Source of the DNA: Pararge aegeria
Lineage: Eukaryota; Arthropoda; Insecta; Lepidoptera; Nymphalidae
Assembly: GCF_905163445.1 (NCBI RefSeq)
Contig: NC_053191.1
Coordinates: 1,550,001-1,614,000 of the forward strand
Length of the DNA stretch: 64,000 nt
Reading direction: 5' to 3'
Part shown: one piece after another, positions 27,965 to 37,233 of the stretch
Layout: each line of letters opens with the position of its first letter
How positions within the stretch are numbered: position 1 is the first letter of the stretch
The notes under the pieces: model-generated
Told to the model about the DNA's origin: nothing
What the model saw: only the letters and a program-made list of their open reading frames with translations
The model's database searches: none
Translations under genes and position numbers: made by a program

Positions 27965-28550
27965 TAAAAGGCTAAAAGATTGCCAATGGACAAGCTATAC
28001 CTGTGTGCACTTGTAGCGTAGGCACGAAAATAAAGAGGTCTCACTTTTACGTACTTAGTTCTCGTACATATACATTATATTTGTTAATATTCTTAGTTTT
28101 GGTCATTATCTCACAACGTACGGATCCGTAAATGAGATGTTTACACATGCTACGAACTTTCCAAATAATTCAATGCAACGTACATTTACGTACTAGTTAC
28201 TGAGAATGTATACGAAACCAACTATTTAGATGTTCACAACTGGGATAATATAATGCAATTTTAAAAATTTACTACACATCTAAAGCCTTTAGACTAAACA
28301 GCCTACAAATATTGAACAGTGCAACATCTGTTAGATCGGTAAGTGTATTTTCAACATTGGACCTTTTTTCAACGTAACGACGCAGTTGAAGAAAAACTTT
28401 CCTCATGAAAACCTGCGTTTACTACAATTGTAATAAATGTGGGTGTGTTCTCTGCGTTCACTGCTCTACCCTGGACCCATGTATGCTCTAAGCTGTATTA
28501 TTACATTACTCTACTAACCCTTTCATTTGATACCAACATTGAGAGAGTTG
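27965..28550. other. Intergenic, nothing firm
   Basis: Contains GTACGTAAATG-like words; perhaps the continuation of the LINE C copy, too decayed to claim. Confidence 0.4.
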
Positions 28551-28554
28551 TTTT

Positions 28555-28690
28555 TCACAAATCTAATTGCCATTTGGTGGTGGCGGCCATCTTGGATATA
28601 AAATTATAAAATTTATCATAGTGTTTAGTTATTGAGGAAGTTGTGAAAAAATAACTAATCCGCCATCTTGTGGCGGCAGCCATCTTGGAG
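28555..28690. repeat. Clustered GGCGGCCATCTTGGA motifs
   Basis: GGCGGCCATCTTGGA at 28581-28595, CCGCCATCTTGTGG at 28661-28674 and GGCAGCCATCTTGGA at 28674-28688. They lie within a probably mobile segment running to ~28858. Confidence 0.6.
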
Positions 28691-29019
28691 CGATTTTCAT
28701 CAAACACAGCTAAGAACACTTCCAACGAATGCAACTTTCAAACCCAAAAAACAAATGAAAATAGATTCATCCGTTCGGGAAATACGATGCCGCAGACAGA
28801 CCCACACACACAACATGTCGAACTTATAACTCCCTGTCGTTTTTGCGTCGGGGTTTAATAGAAGCGGAATGAATGAGTTAACTTTAATTGTAACCACAGA
28901 GACAATTCACAGGAATACAAAATACAGATGCATGGAATAGAGAGTTGAAGTAGAAGGTACAATTTGTTTTGTGTCACTGTTTTTTTTTTATGGTAATAAT
29001 TGACGGACCAGGCTGAAGG

Positions 29020-29342
29020 CCCATCAACATCGTCATCACATCAAACCATTACCGGCCCACTACTGGGCACGGCTCTCCTCGACTCCACGCTGGCTGGTGG
29101 GGATTGGTGGACTCCACACACCTTTATGAACGCGCAGGCATGCAGGTTTCACATACCTTTGGTAACATTATGTAGAACTCTGAGCCATGCAGGTTTTCTC
29201 ACGATGTTTTCCTTCACCGTCAAAGCAAGTGATATTTTAATTACTTAAACACGCATAACTTAGAAAAATTAGAGGTGCGTGCTGGGATTCGAACTCGGCC
29301 CCCCGAAAGTGAAGTTCCTACCCAATGCGCTATCACCGCTTT
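29020..29342 (-). mobile_element. SINE family S2 copy
   Basis: Full length, with an internal partial duplication of the CACACCTTTATGAACG and CATACCTTTGGTAAC segment. Confidence 0.8.
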
Positions 29343-29367
29343 CTATCTATCTATATTCATTATTTGG

Positions 29368-29637
29368 CAGCCGGTTGGCGTAGTGGACAGGACCCTGCTT
29401 TACGCGGCCAATGCCGTGGGTTCGATTCCTACAACTGGAAAAATGCTTGTGTGATGAACGTGAATGTTTTTCAGTGTCTGGGTGTTTATCTGTATATTAT
29501 AAGTATTTATGTGTATTATAATTCTTAAAGGATTCATCAGCTATCCTAGTACCCAAAACACAAGCTACGCTTACTTTGGGGCTAGATGGCGATATGTGTA
29601 TTGTCGTAGTATATTTATTTATTTATTATATAATAAT
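29368..29637 (+). mobile_element. SINE family S1 copy
   Basis: Full length, GGTTGGCGTAGTGGACAGGA with a B box GGGTTCGATTCC and an (ATTT)n end. Confidence 0.88.
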
Positions 29638-29751
29638 AAATAATCTGAGAGGTTTGTTTTTTGTTTGTACCTACCCGTAAAATTTCAAAATACTGTAAGT
29701 GAGAAAGGTTAGAAGCTATTTAACATAACGCTACCGTAAACCTATAACTTT

Positions 29752-29975
29752 TCTAAGTTACGTGCGTTTTATGTAATTAAAATAGCACTTGCTTCAACGG
29801 TGAAGGTAAACATCACGAGAAAACCTGCATGGCTCAGAGTTCTACATAATATTCTCAAAGGTGTGAAGAGTCCACCAATCCGCACTGTGCCAGCGTGGTG
29901 GCCTTAACCCCTTCTCATTGTAGGAGGAGGCTCTGTAGAGGGCCGGCAATGGGTTGATGTAATGATGATGATGAA
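29752..29975 (+). mobile_element. SINE family S2 copy, headless
   Basis: Starts at CTTTTCTAAGTTACGTGCG and ends in (GATGAT)n; opposite orientation to the copy at 29020. Confidence 0.8.
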
Positions 29976-30421
29976 TGAATAGATTTATAGATATAGATTT
30001 GCTTCGTCATGTTTTTTTCACAAACAATAATACGAACGGACAAACGGTATTTCAAATGTCGGACATCTGCATTAGGCCTTAAGAATTCCAAGACAATTTT
30101 CCTTATCGGAGATTTTATCCTATTGGTACTAGTCACAGCTGAAATATTTATTCTTCGAACACTTACAGTGGATTCACGGCCAACGATTAAACAGGTATTA
30201 AGAATTATTTAAAAAAGAATTAACATTAGTAAGTCCATGTTTGCAAAATGTGACATAATCTGCTGTTTTACTGCGAATATCTAAAAAATCTATGTACATA
30301 AGTTTACATAAGACTTTGCAGTTGCGAATTTTTTCACTGATTTACAAATGGACAAAGTACTTAGCTGTGTTTTGCGATTTCAACCGAAATAATTTCAAAA
30401 GTTAATTAATAACCTACTTTT

Positions 30422-30638
30422 CATTATAAATGCGAAAGTTTGTAAGGATGTATGGATGAATGTTTGTTACGCTTTCACGCAAAAACTGCTTAACCAATTT
30501 GACTGAATTTTGGAATGAAGATATGTTATAAATTGGATTAACACATAGGCTTATTGTTATCCCGGAAAAATTTACGATTCCCATAGGATTCACGAAAAAC
30601 CAAGAAACCGCGTACGAAGCCGCGGGCAACAGCTGGTA
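30422..30638 (+). mobile_element. Short Lep1-like Helitron copy
   Basis: TCATTATAAATGCGAAAGTT start and GAAGCCGCGGGCAACAGCTG end; 215 bp. Confidence 0.72.
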
Positions 30639-30764
30639 TTGTTATAGCTTAATATGAAGTGAATAACCATGTTCTTTACCTTATCTTTACATAGTTAAAA
30701 CAAAGTCGCTTAGAGTCACTTTTGAGTCAATCTAATTTAATTTTTTGTATAGTTGGTAACTTAG

Positions 30765-30975
30765 GCCGTGGCTAGATACCACCCTGCAGATAAAGACTAA
30801 GCGATTTAGCGTTCGTTAGAAACCAATAAGGGTAATAGGTCAAATATAATATAACCATAGCCATGCCATAACCCAACAGGCTAGCCAAGTTACCATCTTA
30901 GATTGCATTATCATATACCAGGTGAGATTGCAGTGAAGGGCTAACATGTAGTGGAATAAGAGAAAAACTTACTGA
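30765..30975 (+). mobile_element. SINE family S3 copy, headless
   Basis: Body only: GACTAAGCGATTTAGCGTTC, then a tail with GCATTATCATATACCAGGTG. Confidence 0.65.
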
Positions 30976-31114
30976 AGCATGCAAAAGTCGAATATTGTCG
31001 AAAACCAATATCAAAACCGAAAATCAATAGTGACAACCCCTCTTTTAACATAACTTTGTTATTAAAGCCATGCTTTTTTAGGCACGTTAGGAAAAAGTTA
31101 TTGGAGTAATTTTT

Positions 31115-31350
31115 TACGATGCACGCGCACACCGTTACAAAAAACCGACACCCTGAAGTTAGCTATAGTCAACATTTTAGTCTTTCAATAAAAGTTACCA
31201 ATAAAGTAAAATTTATGTTATTTAAATATAGTTTATTTAACTAGATGATGTCGTCGTGTCGTTTTTTCTGCAAACGTAGAATAAGGTCTTGTTACGCCAA
31301 AGAAGTGTAACTTCTATCGCATGTACATAAGTACACACACGTTTTTTTTT
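31115..31350 (-). mobile_element. MITE family M2 copy, reversed
   Basis: Same end sequences as the 9184 copy, with a different ~60-bp interior stretch. Confidence 0.65.
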
Positions 31351-31354
31351 TGAA

Positions 31355-32085
31355 CTCGCGGCAACTATTCGTTTTCCCGGATTAAATGAAGGAATCTGTA
31401 TGCAATAGTTGGCTAAGATCAGTTGTGATGTGTTGTATTTTTTTAACTCCCTGAGAATTTTAGTACCCTGGTACTTCTCCGAAATAAACAGTATCCTGTG
31501 TCCATGAATGATATCTTGATAAAATTCCTATTAAACATCCTGGAATGTTTTATTGGGCGAGGCAACAAACGAATAGACAAACATGCACGCATTGAAAGTA
31601 TTAAAATAAAAATATTGAATTGTGAGACCATTACGAATCCATGACAAAAAAAAACAAATTACATACCAAATTGTTAAATATTACATGGCTACTAGATACA
31701 AGGTAAAGGTCAGAGCACGACAAAGAGCAATAACACTATTTTTAAAAAAACAAAATATATATTTTTTCGATATTTTTTTAAATAAAAGTTCACTAAAACA
31801 AGACTGGCCGTTAATACTGACGAATGTATACTGAAGTACTACTTAAAGACATCGTAGAGATCACACCCAACGTTGATAGCTTGATAGCAATAATATAAAC
31901 ATTTAAGGTGCCTTTCCACCTGCGTTATGCGAGAATGCGTTGTATTTGAAGTCAACCAATAAGATTTTTTGCCTTTAAGTTTAACTCTAATGAAAAAAGA
32001 TTCAGCTTAGCTCAGTATTTAAAAACAAGCCTCTCAACGTATGTTTTTTCCGGGACGTTCAGGACATTTGGCACAAATTTAAAAA
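31355..32085. other. Intergenic, nothing recognised
   Basis: A CCTTTCCACCTGCGTTATGCG segment near 31913 looks like the start of a known dispersed repeat type, but ends are not visible. Confidence 0.4.
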
Positions 32086-32089
32086 AACC

Positions 32090-32295
32090 GTCTAAGTGCG
32101 AGTCTGACTCATTCACGAAGGACCCCAGAAATATTTACTTTATTCTTTTTTTTTAGTATTTGATTATCTTATAAAAGTTTCAACTGTCTAACTATCGTGG
32201 ATACAGTCTGGTAATAGGCGAAGAGACAGACAGACAGCCGAACAGCGGAGTCTTAGTAATAAGGTATTTTAACCCTTCGTGTAGGTACGGAACCT
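32090..32295 (+). repeat. Dispersed repeat (AGTGCGAGTCTGACTC type)
   Basis: GTGCGAGTCTGACTC, a CAGACAGACAGCC tract and GGTACGGAACC. The same blocks flank the LINE C insertion at 3950-4425. Confidence 0.5.
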
Positions 32296-32588
32296 CAACA
32301 AGGAGCGTGCGAGCCAATTATGCGACTAGATAAAACTACAAGTTTTCGTGCATATACTGAACTTTTTCGCTTCGCCTCTATTGTGCTTTATTTGCTTTCT
32401 ACGCGAAAAGCAGGATAATCTGTATGGTGTAATTTATAATTTCTTAAATCTTTATACTCCACAATAAACAGCTCTTCGGCAATGTACACTCTACGCACGT
32501 TCCGCTCCGAAATCAGGCTCGCATCCTCAGTAGATATTGACTTTACAAAGAATAATTATCAAATGAAAAATTCGCCTTTTTAAAAATT

Positions 32589-32852
32589 TTATATATTTCT
32601 TATCCCCACCTTATCTATCGAAACCCCTACCAACTCATTAGTACCTCTGAATATGCTTAATAAAGGTGTAGTTGGTAAATTTATTTGTTCGTTTAGCAAT
32701 TCGAACCTCCCATTCTCTCTCTCATCGCTTCGCCTCTGCGTTGTGATGTACTTTCTAAGGCCCGGCATGGCCTCGAACCCTTTCATCTCTAGGGAAATCA
32801 GTGATACAACATTGGTTGGGGTGTGCATCTCTAGTGTCTTAAAGATACTCAA
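32589..32852 (-). other. Unassigned 87-codon open frame
   Basis: Minus-strand frame with PTNVVSLISLEMKGFEAMPG and LLNEQINLPTTPLLSIFRGT. It has protein-like composition and no repeat I recognise. No splice context or neighbours support a host gene; it may be a transposon relic. Confidence 0.2.
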
Positions 32853-33439
32853 TTTTCACGTGGCAAGAATCAATATCATGCATAACTTAAATCTTTGACA
32901 ACGGAAAATGCTCTTCGCAATACTACCTTGCTCTTATGCACCGTGTTCGTGTGAAAGATTAAAAAATTTAACAGGTTGGCGCGGCGTCTTGTCCTCTCAC
33001 CTGACAATTACCTCGTACAACTATATCGCTCTAGTGTAAAGTCAGCCTTAATCTTAATAAGAAATTACTCATCGCAATGTATGCTAATTTACAAAATACA
33101 AACATTAAGACGGGTAAGATTATTCCAGTCATTGAACTGAAATGTATGGCATAACATTTGTATGTACATTCGTCATTAAAAAACCATTCAAAAAGTAAAT
33201 AAAGGTATATCTACTCCTTTAACTTATCTTACAAAGAAAAGTAGTAGACAGTCCTGGGTGAGAAGAATGTCGTTGCTTAAAAATTGACGTCATGTGTTAG
33301 GTTATTCTCAAAGTTCAAATGTCCCTGATGATTGCCAACTTTCGCAAGGAGAGGGCAAGTTGGATGGAAAAAAGATGGAAATGTGTCATTGGTGGCAAAG
33401 TTTGATATCAAAGCATTTTTTATTATTTAACGAATTCAA

Positions 33440-33655
33440 AAGATGGTAGCGGGTTAACCTGTAAGGGGAGTATGGTAGTCATACCCCTTATAGGTCACTA
33501 CGCGGCATCGCATCCGAACACTAAATCGCTTAGTGGCACGTGTCGTTACCAGACCAGACCAGAGAAAATTTTAAATTACCAAATTGCCCCTGCCGGAATC
33601 GAACCTGGGCCTTCCTACTTAAATTCATAGCGCTCAACGTTTCGCCAGGGAGGTC
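33440..33655 (-). mobile_element. SINE family S3 copy
   Basis: Minus strand: CTGGCGAAACGTTGAGCGC head, CCCAGGTTCGATTCCGGCAG B box, body GGCAATTTGGTAATTTAAAA and CTAAGCGATTTAGTG. Confidence 0.75.
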
Positions 33656-33769
33656 GTCAAAAAAATTATAAATATGAGTAATTATCTGCGCCCGCCGAAG
33701 TTACCCGCGGTGAATTAGTCTGTAGATACACGTTGTGGCAATAAAACAATGAACGATATCCAGGACTAA

Positions 33770-34245
33770 AATTAGTTGTTTCCACTAACTCTATGCTAAA
33801 AACCAAGTCGATCGGTTGCTTATTTAGGGCGTAAAGGAAGGACAAACAAACAAACGTAATTTAGCATTCAAAATATACTCTTTTTTTCCTCTTTTTTCTT
33901 CGTCTTGTCTTTGACAAATCCCGACGAAACAATTTGTATACAGGAGATAAAGAAGCCTATGCTACTTTCCCACCTTTCGACTAACTCTATACTAAAAATC
34001 AAGTCGACTGGTTGCTTAGTTAGGGCGCGAAGGAAGGACAAACAACCAGACATAATAACGCAGTTATAATATTTGCTATTGCACTTTTTATTCGTCTTTG
34101 ACAAATCCCGTCGAAACTGTTTGTTTTTCAAGGATAGAGAGTAGCTTGTGTTACTTTCTGTCCTTTCAACTAACTCTATGCCAGACATAAAGTGGATTGT
34201 TTGCTAGTTAGGGCGTGAAGGAAGGTCAAGCAAAAAAACATAGTC
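33770..34245 (+). repeat. Three tandem units of a Helitron-like segment
   Basis: The block 'ACTAACTCTATGC, then GGTTGCTTAGTTAGGGCG, then GAAGGAAGGACAAAC' recurs at ~33790, ~33985 and ~34170, with TTTGACAAATCCCG(A/T)CGAAAC between. Related single blocks lie at 23960-24265 and 59625-60115. Confidence 0.75.
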
Positions 34246-34959
34246 ACGGGATCCCTGTGGACCAGCTATATTTATTGGTCAGCTACAGCTGCATTTATTG
34301 GTCTAAAAATATTTGCCAAAGAACTGTTTCACATACAGATCCTCCTATCCTGTATTGATAATACAGTTTCCACATTTGACAAATGTTATAAAACAGCAAT
34401 TTTTTTTTATTTAATTTTGTTTTTTAATTATTCTTTTATATATTAGTGTAGATGGGTTATAGTTATCAAATAATTAATAAAATAATTTCGCATGTATAGT
34501 ATTATAGTTACGATTCATTTGCTAACATGTATGTTCACGGGGGGGCTGTTTGATGTAAGACAGGACATCATTGGATACCTAGTTACCTACTTTATTGAAT
34601 TACTCACTATATTCCTATCACACTACACTGGACTCAAAACGCGTATATCATTCTAAAGCACTACAACACTGGATTAGATCACTGCACTGGAATATTACTG
34701 GAATAGTATAAACCGACTTTATTTCAAACCATTGAAGAACCATGAACTTAGTATACTGGCGTAAGTATGTACATACACACTACTTTATGACCACAACACG
34801 ATAAATGAAATGTCCATAAAGATATTTAAATGTTATAATAGTTACAGATGGGATAAAGCGTTAAAGTCTGTGTCAACTGAAATGTTTTTAAAAGAGGAAA
34901 ACTTTTTTCCAAGTGAATTAGAAGCTCTTTCTTTTTCGTCCAAGTGCTTTAGGATTACT

Positions 34960-35230
34960 TATGATTTATTTATTTATTTAAACTCTTTATTTGTACATCA
35001 CTACACATTTAGAAAAATATAGGACGAATAGAGAGAAACACAAAAACTGGAGTACAATACAGGCGGCCTTATCGCTTAAAAGCGATCTCTGCCAGGTAAC
35101 CTTAAGATTAGGACAACAAGAGCGAGAATAGGTGGTGTAAAATTATTATAAACCTACATTCAAAACATAAACAAAATATACACAAATAAATATAAAAATA
35201 ATACACTAATATATAGTTTATTCTTATAAT
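34960..35230 (-). mobile_element. LINE A-like 3' tail, minus strand
   Basis: GGCGGCCTTATCGCTT, then AAAGCGATCTCTGCCAGGTA, with a (TTTA)n terminus at 34963-34980. It immediately precedes LINE A, in opposite orientation. Confidence 0.75.
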
Positions 35231-35502
35231 TTATTATTACGATAAGCTTTAATAATACCTACAAAGTTGAACTTTTCTTTTTTTTTTTTTTTTTTTTTTA
35301 GCGGGTAGGTGTAGAAAACGTCACATGTGTTTTTAATGTTCTCTGATTTTAATTTTGTTTAAAATATAATTTAAAGGTAATCTAAACTTAGAAATGTTAT
35401 ATTAACATATCTTCCACATACCAGCAAGCAATCCAAATAAAAAATCCTTAAGAACTTCACATTTTATTGTAATCAACACTAATCGGAATTTACAACAAGA
35501 AA

Positions 35503-36312
35503 ATGGAGAATTTGGCATCCATTGAACACTCTATTTCTGCATTAACTGAGCACTTTAATGCACGAATGGCTGAGTTTCAGCGCGTCATTCAGACATCCAT
35601 CCCAGCAACCAGTCCAAATTCCAATGTTGCAGCACAGTTTGGTGCATTTAGAGTATTTGTCTTGACATCACTTGAAAGCCTTCAATTACAAGTCCAGGTG
35701 CTCTCTAAGCAGTGTGATAATATGGAGACACGAACCAGGAGGAAAATGCTGCTGCTGCATGGTGTACCTGAAGTGCAAAAGGAGAGTTTGCCCGCAACAG
35801 TTGCGGAGGCATTGTCCAGCAATCTTAGCATGCCAGAACTGACCGAAGCCAAACTCAGTTATTGCAAGCGTTTGGGCCAATTAAAGGATGGCAAGGCTCG
35901 TGTTGTATTGATCAAGTTTTGTGACTTGTCTATCCGTAACCAAGTTTGGTTTTCAAAAAAACAGCTTAAAGGCACTGGGGTCACTTTATCCGAGTTTTTG
36001 ACGAAGGAACGACATGACGCCTTTCAGGCAGCGAGGCAAAAGTTTGGAGTTTCTCGATGCTGGACGCGGGATGGGTCCATAATTGTTCTTGGCGCTGATG
36101 GTAAGCGCCATCGAGTTTTTTCAGTTGCAGAGGTGAAATTGATTGGAGTAAAGTCCGGTGATATCCCAATGGCAACCACGTCTGCCGCTTCGGATCAAGC
36201 TAGTGCTATAGCGAGTGCAAGTGTTGTGCCAGTGCATTCTTATGCTGCAGTTCCCTCGTCTAAAACAGTCAAGCCTCAGGTCGAAAAGCCTAGGCGAGCT
36301 GTTAGAAGGTAA
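35503..36312 (+). CDS. LINE A ORF1 protein (RNA-binding, gag-like)
   Basis: 269 residues. The N-terminal ~90 residues are heptad-like and probably coiled coil (ISALTEHFNARMAEFQ, then LESLQLQVQVLSKQ). The centre resembles the RRM-like and C-terminal nucleic-acid-binding parts of L1-type ORF1 proteins: RRKMLLLHGVPEV, then SYCKRLGQLKDGKARVVLIKF, then LTKERHDAFQAARQKFG. It lacks the CCHC zinc knuckles seen in Jockey gag proteins. The tail is Ala/Ser-rich and ends in a basic KPRRAVRR. The predicted role is to coat element RNA and form the RNP with ORF2. Confidence 0.75.
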   Translation: MENLASIEHSISALTEHFNARMAEFQRVIQTSIPATSPNSNVAAQFGAFRVFVLTSLESLQLQVQVLSKQCDNMETRTRRKMLLLHGVPEVQKESLPATVAEALSSNLSMPELTEAKLSYCKRLGQLKDGKARVVLIKFCDLSIRNQVWFSKKQLKGTGVTLSEFLTKERHDAFQAARQKFGVSRCWTRDGSIIVLGADGKRHRVFSVAEVKLIGVKSGDIPMATTSAASDQASAIASASVVPVHSYAAVPSSKTVKPQVEKPRRAVRR

Positions 36313-36699
36313 TGCCTGCCTTTTATGAGATTTCCAGAGTCTTCAATTGGTTTCAAACATTGTATTGTTCACTATTGCTTCCCTTTGCAGAAAGTCTGCT
36401 TTGCTGATTTTGCACTGGTGTAGGTACATAAATAATTATAGTCTCGTTTAGTTAAAACTTGACATAACCTCTTTTTCGACTATTGTACCCTCAATAAATT
36501 TTATTTCAATTTTCATTTTGTATTCACAAGTCACAACAATGTTCAATGTCAATCTTGTCTTTTTGTCAATTTCCAACCACAGACAAGGACGAGCTAAACG
36601 TTTTGATTTTGCAATCCAGTTTGCGTTTAAAGCAAAGAGTATATAAACATTACCGCAGAGCATTAAGTTGTGGTTTGTTCGATCGCGTACCATTACTAA

Positions 36700-37233
36700 C
36701 CGCTCATATTAATTTAAATATTGATTGTGTAGCTATTAGTTTTTTTTTATTTTTAAGATTTTGGTTTTTCTTTTTTTTTGATTTCCTTGTTTAGTTTAAT
36801 TTTTTTATTTTTTGATTTACAAATAATTTTTTGGGCTTTTTTCTCTTTTATTTTATTCTATTTTTTTTTTTATTTTATTTAATTTGTTTTTGTTTATTTT
36901 TTTTCTGTATGAGTATTTTGATATTTTTTTAATTAGATGCGTATGTGGCTGTATTTATATGCAAATATGTATAAGAACCGCCGATTAGAACATACATTTA
37001 TTAGTGTTTGATAATTTAATGTGATTTAAGCGATTTCCTATTAGACTTGCTGGTGAATGGAAGAGTACTTATTTGTTTTTTTTTCCTTTTTTTCGCTTGT
37101 AAACTTCATATATTTTTTTATTTTTTTTCGTGTATATATATATATTTATTGTAAAATTGTATTTTATTTTATATATACGTATTCTTTTTTTTTTATTATA
37201 TTTATTATTATATTAAGCATAATTATTATAAGT
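36700..37233 (+). other. T-rich inter-ORF region of LINE A
   Basis: Roughly 500 bases of plus-strand T runs broken by A and G, separating ORF1 from the likely ORF2 start. There is no ORF overlap or short spacer as in many LINEs. It may carry an internal start for ORF2 translation or simply be expanded low-complexity sequence. Confidence 0.6.

Noticed and set aside
33868..34188. 106-codon minus-strand frame
   Set aside because: Overlaps the tandem Helitron-like blocks; the internal repetition follows the DNA repeat.
37057..37233. 59-residue N-terminal extension of LINE ORF2 from the first ATG
   Set aside because: Phe/Ile/Tyr-rich translation of T-rich DNA; the Met at 37234 precedes normal endonuclease sequence.
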